Assembly: GCA_902826155.1 (NCBI GenBank)
Contig: CADEDU010000151.1
Span: forward strand, 1-8,508
DNA: 8,508 nucleotides
Reading direction: 5' to 3'
Source of the DNA: an uncultured beta proteobacterium
Lineage (GTDB): Bacteria > Pseudomonadota > Gammaproteobacteria > Burkholderiales > SG8-39
The stretch's first letter is position 1; each line of letters opens with the position of its first letter. The notes beneath the pieces are model-generated. The model saw only the letters and a list, made by a program, of their open reading frames with translations, was not told the origin of the DNA and did not search any database. Of this stretch, positions 1 to 6,229 are shown piece by piece. The position numbers and the translations under genes were made by a program.

Positions 1-509
1 ACCTCGGCGGCGAACGAGGCGAGCTGATCCACCATCGTGTTCACGACGCCGCTGATGCGCAGGTATTCGCCGCGCACCGGCCGCCCGTCGACTTCCGCGT
101 TCATCGACTGCGAGAGATTGCCGCGCGCGACAGCGCCGATCACGCGCGCCACTTCGGAAACCGGATATGACATAGCGCCGACCAGGCGATTGATGGAATC
201 CACGCAATGGGCCCAGGAGCCGGTGGCCCCCTGTACGTGCACGCGTTCGGCGATCAGGCCCTCGCGTCCGACCATCTCGCTGACCCGCTCGAAGTCGCGC
301 GTCATCGCGTCGTTGAGCTCGACGACTTCGTTGAAGGCGTCGGCGATCTCGCCGTCGATGCCGGTGAGATCCAGCGGCAGCCGTACCGAAAAATCTCCAC
401 GGCGCAGCAGCCGTAGCGCCCTGAGGATCTCGCGGCGCTCCAGTTCGGGCGCCGCGTTACCCCGCGGCCCGTCGGCGGCCGCTGCTGTTTCCATGATGGC
501 GCTTGCCAT
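1..509 (-). CDS. N-terminal part of a multi-HAMP histidine kinase (partial, runs off the window)
   Basis: The reading frame starts at ATG 509-507 and is open to base 1, giving 169 residues of a longer protein. There is no signal peptide or membrane segment at the start, so this is probably a soluble cytoplasmic sensor. Two HAMP-like units are visible. The first is at about residues 26-80 (RRGDFSVRLPLDLTGIDGEI, then AFNEVVELNDAMTRDFERV). The second is at about residues 115-169 (EVARVIGAVARGNLSQSMNA, then GVVNTMVDQLASFAAE). This sequence pattern is typical of the large hybrid kinases with a tandem HAMP array followed by HisKA, HATPase and receiver domains; the kinase part itself is outside the window, so kinase identity is inferred. 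A GGAA-type ribosome site lies just before the start, and a second ATG is at codon 6. The gene follows the receiver gene at 521-895 by 11 bases, so the two probably share a transcript and a signalling pathway. Confidence 0.85.
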   Translation of the reverse strand, partial: MASAIMETAAAADGPRGNAAPELERREILRALRLLRRGDFSVRLPLDLTGIDGEIADAFNEVVELNDAMTRDFERVSEMVGREGLIAERVHVQGATGSWAHCVDSINRLVGAMSYPVSEVARVIGAVARGNLSQSMNAEVDGRPVRGEYLRISGVVNTMVDQLASFAAE

Positions 510-520
510 ATTGTTTTCCG

Positions 521-895
521 TCAGGCTGCAGACATTTGCTGGAGCGCTGCCTGCAGCGCTGTCGCGACGTCGCTTTCCGTGTACGGTTTGGTCAGGAAGC
601 CGAGCGGCTGCGCATCGTGCAAGCGCGGACCGACGTCGGCGAAAGAAGCTCCGGTCATCAGCAGCGCCGGGATGCCGTATTTGTTGCGCAGGGCGATCGC
701 GGCGTCGATGCCGTCGCCCCCGTCGCCCGCCAGGCCGATGTCGACGATCGCCAGGTCGCTGGGCGTGCCTGCCGCGATGGCGAGCGCAGTCCGCAGCGAA
801 GGTGCCACGCCCGAAACGCTGTGGCCGAGATCCTGCAGGACGCCCTGCAAAAACAGGCTCACCAGCGATTCGTCCTCGACGATCAGAACCCGCAT
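521..895 (-). CDS. Single-domain response regulator (receiver only)
   Basis: A 124-residue CheY-like receiver with no output domain. Seen directly: the acidic pocket E7-D8-E9 in VLIVEDES, the phosphoacceptor D52 in AIVDIGL, the switch threonine T81 in LLMTGAS and the conserved lysine K103 in FLTKPY. The protein ends about 20 residues after the lysine, as expected for a bare receiver. The start is chosen at 895 because the receiver fold begins at once and a GGGGG stretch lies 8-12 bases upstream. An in-frame ATG at 910 would add five residues (MGAVR), and the frame is open to an ATG at 1015 with an unlikely arginine-rich extension. It sits 11 bases upstream of the HAMP kinase gene on the same strand, so it probably accepts phosphate from, or passes it to, that kinase. 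Without a DNA-binding domain it should act by protein contact or as a phosphorelay intermediate. Confidence 0.88.
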   Translation of the reverse strand: MRVLIVEDESLVSLFLQGVLQDLGHSVSGVAPSLRTALAIAAGTPSDLAIVDIGLAGDGGDGIDAAIALRNKYGIPALLMTGASFADVGPRLHDAQPLGFLTKPYTESDVATALQAALQQMSAA

Positions 896-1014
896 CCGCA
901 CCGCCCCCATGTCCCGCACCGTATGCCTCGGCGTAACGGGCGCAATGCGCGGCAGCCGGTAAAGGTTCCAATGCCGTACACTGCAGCCTGCGAATGGGGA
1001 CGGACAACAACTCA
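896..1014. promoter_or_regulatory. Divergent intergenic region between two receiver genes
   Basis: These 119 bases separate the two divergently transcribed receiver genes and must hold promoters for both if both are expressed from here. A weak -10-like hexamer TACACT lies at 977-982 on the plus strand, about 33 bases before the plus-strand start at 1015, but no matching -35 element is visible. No clear promoter is seen for the minus strand. No strong inverted repeat suggesting an operator was found. The assignment rests on gene arrangement more than on motifs. Confidence 0.3.
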
Positions 1015-1407
1015 ATGAGCGCCGCTGGTGTGGGCTCCGCGACCATCCTGCTGGTCGAGGACGAGATCCTGGTGCGCATGTTCGCGGTGGACGCGCTGGA
1101 AGACGCCGGTTTCCGCGTGCTTCAGGCCGGAACGGCCGCGGAAGCCATGCAAGCGCTGCGCGCAGCCACCGGGGTGCGGGCCGCGATCATCGACATGGGG
1201 TTGCCGGATCGGCCCGGCGATCAACTCGCGGCCGAGGTGCAGGCGTTACACGGCGCCCTGCCGATCGTAATCGCCAGCGGCCGCAGCGGCCGGGAGCTGC
1301 GCGAGAAGTTCGCGGGCAATCCGCGGATCGCAGTCTTGGTGAAACCGTACACGGGTCCGCTGCTGCTGGAAGCGCTGGCGGAGCTGGGCGTCGCGGCCGG
1401 TAGCTGA
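1015..1407 (+). CDS. Single-domain response regulator (receiver only), second copy
   Basis: A 130-residue stand-alone receiver. Visible key residues (start at 1015 as residue 1): E15-D16 in LLVEDE, phosphoacceptor D60 in AIIDMGLP, switch serine S88 in IVIASG and lysine K110 in VLVKPY. No output domain follows. The start at 1015 is preferred because GGGGACGGA lies 11-19 bases upstream. An ATG at 994 in the same frame would add MGTDNNS but has no visible ribosome site. It is divergent from the other receiver and the HAMP kinase. The two receivers differ clearly in sequence (D-I-G-L versus D-M-G-L-P around the phosphorylation site; T versus S switch), so they are distant relatives and not a recent duplication. 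The stop codon is 3 bases from the stop of the convergent propeller gene. The partner kinase is unknown; the neighbouring HAMP kinase is the obvious candidate. Confidence 0.87.
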   Translation: MSAAGVGSATILLVEDEILVRMFAVDALEDAGFRVLQAGTAAEAMQALRAATGVRAAIIDMGLPDRPGDQLAAEVQALHGALPIVIASGRSGRELREKFAGNPRIAVLVKPYTGPLLLEALAELGVAAGS

Positions 1408-1410
1408 TCC

Positions 1411-3009
1411 CTATTTCTTCTGCAGTCGCCAGATCGAGTTCTCGACGTCCGACGTGACGTAAATCGTGCCACCCGCGCCGACTGCCACGCCCGACAGGGT
1501 GATCGGGACGTTGGGCAGGCCGATCGGTAAATCACGGGCGACCGTTGCGACGGCGCCGCTCTCCGGGTCGACACGCACCAGCCGGCCCTTGCCCGCTTCG
1601 ACGACGAGCAAGCTCGAGCCGTCCAGCGCGATTCCCTGCGGACGGTCGAGACCCTTGGCGATGACGCGCCGGAACCCGCTGTTCACGTTGATCTCCGAAA
1701 CCTGCCCGGCTGCCATCTCGCTGACATAGACCGCGCTGTCCCCGGCTACTGCGAGCCCGAGCGGTGCCGCCAGGTTGTCGAGGATCTCGTCACGTTCCTC
1801 GCCTGCGCCGTTGCCGGAGATTCTGCTCAGCTTGCCGCGCGTCGTCTCCGCGACGACCAGCGCGCCCGTAGGCATCTCGATCGCGTTGCCTGCGTGAGTA
1901 TCGTTCCAGCTCTGCACGAGCCGCATGGTGGCGCGCTCGTAGCGCTGCACCGGGCCTTCGTTGTTCGTCACGACGATGTAGCGCTGATTCGCGGTGACGG
2001 CGACGGGATAACCGATCTTCGTGCCAGCGGCATGCGAGCGCGCGACGTCCGTCACTTTGCCTCGTGTTGCGTCGACGGTGCGCAGCGCGAACACATCCGC
2101 AACGTAGAGCGTGTCGCGACTGCCGTCGATGGCCGCCGCGATGCCGAGCGGAATCGCGAGCGTGCCTTTGACGACCTGCCGTGCCGTGCCCTTGGCGACG
2201 TCGACTTGCTGGATGCCGTTGTCCGCCATGTTCGAGACGAACACGCGGTCGCGCGAATCGATCGCGAGGTTGTCGAGCGCAGTCGCCAGCTTCGCGACGA
2301 CCTGCTTCTTGCCGCTGCGGATGTCGACGCGCACGACCTCGCCGCGCGCCGTGTCGAGCACGTACAGATTCCACTTCGAATCGAAGTTCGCAGCGGCCGG
2401 CGTGTCGAAGCCCTCAGCGACGACGTCGAGCTGGCCATTGTCGGGATCGATGCGCACGACCTGGTGCTTGAACCACAGCGGGCCGTACAGCTTGCCGTCG
2501 GGGCCGATGTCGAAGCCGTTGAAGCCGCCGAGATCCTTGAGGATCAGCCGCGGCGGTTTCTCGCCGGCCGGATCGATTTCCCAGAGACCGTCACCGCCGA
2601 ACACCTGCGCGACGAACAGCCGGCCGTCCTTGCGCACGTTGATCGAATTGACGCTGACGAGGTCGGCGATCTTGCGAATCGGCCCGTCGCCTTTGCGCGC
2701 GCGCACCACTCCGTGCTGGATCGACGTCCACACGACCGTGCCGTCGGCAAGAAACACCAGGTCGTCGGCCATGCCATCGGGCGCGCCGACGAAGCTCGTG
2801 GCCGCACCGGTCGCGGTGTCGACTCGATAGATGCTGTGGCCGACGACGCTGCCGGCATAGAGCACGCCCTGCGCGTCGAAGGCGAGACCGTGCACGCCGT
2901 GGAAACTGGACGCGGGCACCAGGCGGTCGAGCTGGTATTGCTCGCTGGTCGGCTCCGCGATCGCCGCGTGCACCGACAGTGCCGCGAGCGCGGCCCACCA
3001 CCGGCTCAT
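1411..3009 (-). CDS. Exported beta-propeller protein with about twelve NHL/SMP-30-like repeats
   Basis: A 532-residue protein. It has a probable Sec signal peptide (MSRWWAALAALSVHAAIA, likely cut after A18), so it should act in the periplasm or outside. The rest is built of repeats of about 35-45 residues with the pattern hydrophobic-D-x-x-G-x-L-Y-V, then I-x-R-V-D-x-x-x-G. I count about twelve, for example HGLAFDAQGVLYAG, NGFDIGPDGKLYG, DNLAIDSRDRVFVSN, LGLAVAGDSAVYVSE, QGIALDGSSLLVVE and SGVAVGAGGTIYVTS. This is the signature of six-bladed propellers of the SMP-30/gluconolactonase, NHL or Vgb type, where one domain is about 300 residues; twelve repeats suggest two propellers in one chain. 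No enzymatic residues could be assigned with confidence, so it may be a lactonase or hydrolase or only a binding protein. Its ATG overlaps the stop of the 28-codon upstream gene (ATGA) and no good ribosome site is visible, which suggests translational coupling. Confidence 0.85.
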   Translation of the reverse strand: MSRWWAALAALSVHAAIAEPTSEQYQLDRLVPASSFHGVHGLAFDAQGVLYAGSVVGHSIYRVDTATGAATSFVGAPDGMADDLVFLADGTVVWTSIQHGVVRARKGDGPIRKIADLVSVNSINVRKDGRLFVAQVFGGDGLWEIDPAGEKPPRLILKDLGGFNGFDIGPDGKLYGPLWFKHQVVRIDPDNGQLDVVAEGFDTPAAANFDSKWNLYVLDTARGEVVRVDIRSGKKQVVAKLATALDNLAIDSRDRVFVSNMADNGIQQVDVAKGTARQVVKGTLAIPLGIAAAIDGSRDTLYVADVFALRTVDATRGKVTDVARSHAAGTKIGYPVAVTANQRYIVVTNNEGPVQRYERATMRLVQSWNDTHAGNAIEMPTGALVVAETTRGKLSRISGNGAGEERDEILDNLAAPLGLAVAGDSAVYVSEMAAGQVSEINVNSGFRRVIAKGLDRPQGIALDGSSLLVVEAGKGRLVRVDPESGAVATVARDLPIGLPNVPITLSGVAVGAGGTIYVTSDVENSIWRLQKK

Positions 3010-3092
3010 TTGTCGCCGCGCGTGCGCCGCGCCCTCATCCAGATCACGACGATGACGACAGCGACGATCAGCATCAGTACTGCGATACGCAT
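3006..3092 (-). CDS. 28-residue single-membrane-segment peptide between transferase and propeller genes
   Basis: A short frame starting at ATG 3092-3090 and ending with TGA at 3008-3006. The product begins MRIAVLMLIVAVVIVVIW and ends MRARRTRGDK: one hydrophobic stretch of about 16-18 residues followed by a strongly basic tail, which by the positive-inside rule predicts a tail in the cytoplasm. A ribosome site AGGA lies 8 bases before the start. The start is 4 bases after the stop of the nucleotidyltransferase gene, and the stop overlaps the ATG of the propeller gene as ATGA, so the spacing fits a real operon member exactly. I do not recognise a family. It may be a small membrane protein that works with the exported propeller, or a leader whose translation delivers ribosomes to the propeller start. 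Chance hydrophobic coding in a GC-rich spacer cannot be excluded. Confidence 0.6.
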   Translation of the reverse strand: MRIAVLMLIVAVVIVVIWMRARRTRGDK

Positions 3093-3096
3093 CCAG

Positions 3097-3696
3097 TCAT
3101 TCCTGCAGTGGCACTTTGAAGCGTTCGGTCAGGGCGGCGAGATCTTCCGGCGTGTCGAGATCGATCGCGGCATTCGCCATCGGCACGCGGATCAGTCGAT
3201 AACTATTGCGCTCCAGAACTGCGCGCGCACCCCGGTCGCCGCGCAGATCCGCAAGCTCGGAAAAGCAGATGCGCGGAAAGATCGCCGGCACCCCGACGTG
3301 CTGATCGTAGACGCTGGCGGCAATCAAGCTCTCTTCGCCCTTCCACGCCGCGCTCAGGCGCTTGAGATCGTCCGCGTTGACGCCGACCTGATCGCCGAGC
3401 AACACGAGCACGGCATCGCAACCGGGCGGCAGCGACTGCACGCCGAAGCGCAGCGACGCGCTCATGCCCTCTTCCCAGAACCGGTTGACGATGACCGATG
3501 CCGGCGAATGCGCCAGCAGATGTGTCATCTCGCGCGCATGCGCGCCGACCACGACCGTAACCGCATTGCCGGCCAGGGCAACGGCGTTCGACACGACGAT
3601 GTGCAACGCCGGCCTACCCCCCAGCTTCACCAGCTGCTTCGGCTGCCCCAGGCGAGTGGATGCGCCGGCGGCCAGGACGAGGACATGGAGGGACAT
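3097..3696 (-). CDS. MocA/MobA-like nucleotidyltransferase
   Basis: A 199-residue protein of the GT-A-fold nucleotidyltransferases related to MocA (molybdopterin cytidylyltransferase) and MobA. Seen: the nucleotide-binding loop [13 protein letters not shown] at residues 8-20, [12 protein letters not shown] at 74-85, the metal-binding region LLGDQVG at 99-105 (D102), GVP at 135-137, the GDRGAR motif at 153-158 and DLDTPEDL at 179-186. Motif order and length match the MocA branch (COG2068 type). In that branch DQ is usually followed by proline; here it is valine. The family attaches CTP or GTP to molybdopterin to mature Mo-enzymes such as xanthine dehydrogenase, but no Mo-enzyme gene is in view, so the substrate is uncertain and a sugar- or other nucleotide transferase is possible. 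ATG 3696 is the first start and places the binding loop at the expected distance. It is the first gene of a three-gene unit with the small membrane peptide and propeller, divergent from the deformylase gene. Confidence 0.82.
   Translation of the reverse strand: MSLHVLVLAAGASTRLGQPKQLVKLGGRPALHIVVSNAVALAGNAVTVVVGAHAREMTHLLAHSPASVIVNRFWEEGMSASLRFGVQSLPPGCDAVLVLLGDQVGVNADDLKRLSAAWKGEESLIAASVYDQHVGVPAIFPRICFSELADLRGDRGARAVLERNSYRLIRVPMANAAIDLDTPEDLAALTERFKVPLQE
3101..3104 (-). promoter_or_regulatory. Ribosome binding site of the 28-residue peptide gene
   Basis: AGGA on the minus strand, 8 bases before the ATG at 3092, within the last codons of the nucleotidyltransferase gene (the glutamine-glutamate end). 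It is the best evidence that the short frame is translated independently. Confidence 0.5.
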
Positions 3697-3745
3697 GGAT
3701 TACGGATGTGTCAGAGGGTTTCGAATCCCGCCGCGATCCCCATAC

Positions 3746-3751
3746 TATAGT
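3746..3751 (+). promoter_or_regulatory. Possible -10 element directly before the deformylase start
   Basis: TATAGT matches the sigma-70 -10 consensus at five of six positions, and an overlapping TACTAT is at 3743-3748. The -35 region is poor (TTCGAA at 3720-3725). The interval to the ATG at 3756 is only 4-7 bases, so a transcript started from this box would have no leader or almost none. It lies in the 59-base gap between the divergent transferase and deformylase genes. Confidence 0.3.
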
Positions 3752-3755
3752 TCCA

Positions 3756-4289
3756 ATGGCTATTCGTCCCGTCCTGAAAATGGGTGATCCGCTGCTGCTG
3801 CAGGTCGCGCGGCCGGTGCAGCGGTTCGACTCGGTCGAGCTCGCCACGCTGCTCGACGATATGCACGACACCATGGAGGCGCAGAACGGCGCCGGGCTGG
3901 CGGCGCCGCAGATCGGCGTCTCGCTGCAGGTGGTCGTTTTTGGCGTCGCGCGCAATCCCCGGTACCCGCAGGCCGAAGAAGTGCCTTACACCGTGCTGAT
4001 CAATCCGACTCTGGACGCGGTTACGGATGAAATGGAGGAAGGCTGGGAGGGCTGCCTGTCGGTGCCCGGCATGCGTGGCCTCGTGCCGCGTCATACCCAG
4101 CTGCGCTATCGCGGCTTCGACCGGAGCGGTAAGCCCATCGACCGCACCGTGAGCGGCTTCCACGCACGGGTCGTGCAACACGAAGTCGACCATCTGAACG
4201 GTATCCTGTACCCGATGCGCATCCGCGACCTGCGGAACTTCGGTTTCAACGAGACGCTGTTCCCGGGCCAGGACCTGCAAGACGACTAG
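3756..4289 (+). CDS. def: Peptide deformylase
   Basis: A 177-residue metallo-hydrolase that removes the formyl group from the N-terminal methionine of new proteins in the cytoplasm. All three family motifs are intact: GAGLAAPQ at residues 45-52, EGCLS at 98-102 with the metal-ligand cysteine C100, and HEVDH at 142-146 with ligands H142 and H146 and catalytic E143. The [15 protein letters not shown] start and the extended C-terminus ([14 protein letters not shown]) resemble the second, def2-type deformylase of pseudomonads more than the copy normally paired with fmt; fmt is not adjacent here, so a further def may exist elsewhere in the genome. The ATG at 3756 has no Shine-Dalgarno sequence. 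The only in-frame alternative nearby is ATG 3780, also without one, so a leaderless or weakly initiated message is possible. It is first of five plus-strand genes and divergent from the transferase gene. Confidence 0.95.
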   Translation: MAIRPVLKMGDPLLLQVARPVQRFDSVELATLLDDMHDTMEAQNGAGLAAPQIGVSLQVVVFGVARNPRYPQAEEVPYTVLINPTLDAVTDEMEEGWEGCLSVPGMRGLVPRHTQLRYRGFDRSGKPIDRTVSGFHARVVQHEVDHLNGILYPMRIRDLRNFGFNETLFPGQDLQDD

Positions 4290-4308
4290 AGCCGATTGCC
4301 GAAGAGTT

Positions 4309-4312
4309 GGAG
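4309..4312 (+). promoter_or_regulatory. Ribosome binding site of gabD
   Basis: GGAG with a 7-base spacer before ATG 4320. It decides the start against an in-frame TTG at 4296, which would add eight residues and has no ribosome site. Confidence 0.75.
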
Positions 4313-4319
4313 TTTTCCC

Positions 4320-5795
4320 ATGGCTGCTGTCCCTCAATCCTCGATTTCTTTGCGCGACATGGCGCTGTTTCGCGAGCAGGCGTTCGTGGGCGGGCGCTGG
4401 GAGAGCGCTGCCAACGGGCAGGTGAAGCAGGTCTTCAATCCGGCGACCGGCGAGCGCATCGGCACGATCCCCAACCTCGGCGCTGCCGAGACGCGGCGCG
4501 CGATCGAAGCCGCCGACAAGGCGCTGCCCGACTGGCGCGCACGCACGGCCAAGGAACGCGCGCAGATTCTGCGCAAATGGTTCGACCTGATGATGGCGAA
4601 CCAGGAAGACCTCGCGGTGCTGATGACCATCGAGCAGGGCAAGCCGCTGCTCGAGAGTCGCGGCGAGATCGCTTATGCGGCGTCGTTCATCGAGTGGTTC
4701 GCGGAGGAAGGCAAGCGCGCTTACGGCGATGTGATTCCCTCGCACGGTCGCGACAAGCGCATCGTCGTGCTGAAGCAGCCGATCGGGGTGACCGCGGCGA
4801 TCACGCCGTGGAATTTCCCGGCGGCCATGATCACTCGCAAGGTCGGGCCGGCACTCGCGGCGGGCTGCACGATGGTGATCAAGCCGGCGGAGCTGACGCC
4901 GTATTCAGCGCTCGCGATGTGCGTGCTCGCCGAGCGCGCCGGCATTCCGGCGGGCGTGCTCTCGGTCGTGACGGGCGACTCCAAGCCGATCGGCGGCGAG
5001 CTCACGAGCAACCCGCTCGTGCGCAAGCTGAGCTTCACCGGCTCGACGCAAGTGGGCAAGCTGCTGATGACGCAATGTGCTGCGACGGTGAAGAAGGTGT
5101 CGATGGAGCTCGGCGGCAACGCGCCGTTCATCGTGTTCGACGACGCGGACCTGGAAGCAGCGGTTGCCGGCGCGGTCGCATCGAAGTATCGCAATGCCGG
5201 TCAGACGTGCGTGTGCGCGAACCGCATCTTCGTGCAGGCCGGCATCTACGACCGCTTCGCACAGCGGCTCGCGGAAGTCGCATCGGGCCTGAAGGTCGGC
5301 AACGGCCTCGACAAGGACACGAAGCTCGGGCCGTTGATCGAAGAGAAAGCCGTCGCGAAGGTCGAAGAGCACGTGCGCGATGCGGTCAGCAAAGGCGCGA
5401 AGATCGTGGTCGGCGGCAAGCGCGTCGAGGGCTCGGGACATTTCTACGCGCCGACGGTGCTCACCGGCATTCGCTCGGACATGCTCGTGATGCACGAGGA
5501 GACGTTCGGACCGGTCGCGCCGCTGATGAAGTTCGACACCGAAGAAGAGGTGATCCGCCTCGCCAACGCGACCGAGTTCGGCCTCGCCAGCTACTTCTAC
5601 ACCCGTGACGTCGGCCGCGCGTGGCGCGTCGCCGAGGGCCTGGAAAGCGGCATCGTCGGCATCAACGAAGGCATCATCTCGACCGAGGTCGCGCCGTTCG
5701 GCGGCGTCAAGGAAAGCGGCATCGGCCGCGAAGGCTCGAAGTACGGCCTCGAGGAATACCTCGAGATCAAATATCTCTGTTACGGCGGCGTATGA
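4320..5795 (+). CDS. gabD: Succinate-semialdehyde dehydrogenase (aldehyde dehydrogenase family, GabD type)
   Basis: A 491-residue aldehyde dehydrogenase that should oxidise succinic semialdehyde to succinate, the last step of GABA breakdown. Seen: TPWNFPAAM with the oxyanion asparagine N165, the cofactor segment VIKPAELTPYSAL with K188, FTGSTQVGK, the general base E263 in MELGGNAPF and the nucleophile C297 in NAGQTCVCANR. The CVC pair (C297, C299) and the overall sequence are typical of succinate-semialdehyde dehydrogenases, though glutarate semialdehyde is a plausible alternative substrate. The KPAE motif carries E191 where the NADP-dependent E. coli enzyme, as I recall it, has serine, which points to NAD use or dual use. 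The start is set by GGAG before ATG 4320. No gabT or gabP is adjacent. The stop overlaps the start of the next gene by 4 bases (ATGA), so it is co-translated with the YhfA-type gene. It begins 30 bases after the deformylase gene, with no terminator seen between. Confidence 0.9.
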   Translation: MAAVPQSSISLRDMALFREQAFVGGRWESAANGQVKQVFNPATGERIGTIPNLGAAETRRAIEAADKALPDWRARTAKERAQILRKWFDLMMANQEDLAVLMTIEQGKPLLESRGEIAYAASFIEWFAEEGKRAYGDVIPSHGRDKRIVVLKQPIGVTAAITPWNFPAAMITRKVGPALAAGCTMVIKPAELTPYSALAMCVLAERAGIPAGVLSVVTGDSKPIGGELTSNPLVRKLSFTGSTQVGKLLMTQCAATVKKVSMELGGNAPFIVFDDADLEAAVAGAVASKYRNAGQTCVCANRIFVQAGIYDRFAQRLAEVASGLKVGNGLDKDTKLGPLIEEKAVAKVEEHVRDAVSKGAKIVVGGKRVEGSGHFYAPTVLTGIRSDMLVMHEETFGPVAPLMKFDTEEEVIRLANATEFGLASYFYTRDVGRAWRVAEGLESGIVGINEGIISTEVAPFGGVKESGIGREGSKYGLEEYLEIKYLCYGGV

Positions 5796-6229
5796 AAGCC
5801 AGTGTCAGGTGGGTCCAGGACGTGATGTTCGTCGGCGAGTCCGGCTCGGGCCACGCTGTGGTGATGGACGGCGCGCCCGACGCGGGCGGGCGCAATCTCG
5901 GGGTGCGGCCGATGGAGATGCTGCTGCTCGGGCTCGGCGGTTGCACGGCGTTCGACGTCGTGATGATCCTGAAGCGCGGCCGCGAGCCGGTCGAGGATTG
6001 TGTCGTCGACATGGACGCGGAGCGTGCCGAGACCGAGCCGAAGGTGTTCACGCGCATTCAGATGCGCTATCGCATCAGCGGGCGCGGGCTGGATCCGAAG
6101 AAGGTCGAGCGCGCGGTGAATCTGTCCGCGGAGAAATACTGCTCGGCGACCGCGATGCTGGCAAAGACAGCCACGATCACGCACGAAATCGAAATCATCG
6201 ATCTCTCTCACTCAGGAGCGACACCATGA
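5792..6229 (+). CDS. yhfA: OsmC family protein, YhfA type
   Basis: A 145-residue protein closely resembling E. coli Yhf[21 protein letters not shown] at the start, [18 protein letters not shown] in the middle and [13 protein letters not shown] near the end. The two family cysteines are C51 and C117, in the positions used by OsmC/Ohr proteins to reduce hydroperoxides with a reversible disulfide. The substrate of the YhfA branch is not established; it lacks the arginine context of true OsmC, so thiol-peroxidase activity is only inferred. The start ATG overlaps the gabD stop (ATGA) and has no strong ribosome site of its own, so translation is probably coupled to gabD. Its own stop overlaps the osmC start in the same way. 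Cytoplasmic, no signal peptide. Confidence 0.9.
   Translation: MKASVRWVQDVMFVGESGSGHAVVMDGAPDAGGRNLGVRPMEMLLLGLGGCTAFDVVMILKRGREPVEDCVVDMDAERAETEPKVFTRIQMRYRISGRGLDPKKVERAVNLSAEKYCSATAMLAKTATITHEIEIIDLSHSGATP
6214..6218 (+). promoter_or_regulatory. Ribosome binding site of osmC
   Basis: AGGAG with a 7-base spacer before ATG 6226, inside the last codons of the YhfA-type gene. Unlike its upstream neighbour, osmC has a full-strength site and may be translated at a higher rate. Confidence 0.75.

Noticed and set aside
945..971. GGAAC on the minus strand as the -35 of an extracytoplasmic stress sigma promoter
   Set aside because: No CGTT-like -10 at 16-17 bases; the nearest CGTT is about 26 bases away, so the spacing does not fit.
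994..1014. ATG 994 as start of the plus-strand receiver
   Set aside because: No ribosome site before it, while the G-rich site overlapping it is well placed for ATG 1015. Kept only as an alternative.
1894..3750. A 618-codon open frame on the plus strand, antisense to the propeller and transferase genes
   Set aside because: Its product is rich in arginine, aspartate, valine and histidine without domain pattern, which is the usual shadow of a GC-rich gene read from the other strand. The minus-strand genes have clear motifs and a signal peptide.
3711..4745. A 344-codon minus-strand frame across deformylase and the start of gabD
   Set aside because: It lies opposite two genes with intact catalytic motifs, and its translation shows no family feature.
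4307..5608. A 433-codon plus-strand frame inside gabD in another frame
   Set aside because: Arginine- and glycine-rich low-information sequence, a frame-shifted shadow of the dehydrogenase.
5605..6225. Upstream open extension of the osmC frame
   Set aside because: It overlaps gabD and the YhfA-type gene, and osmC has a strong ribosome site and the family-typical start at 6226.
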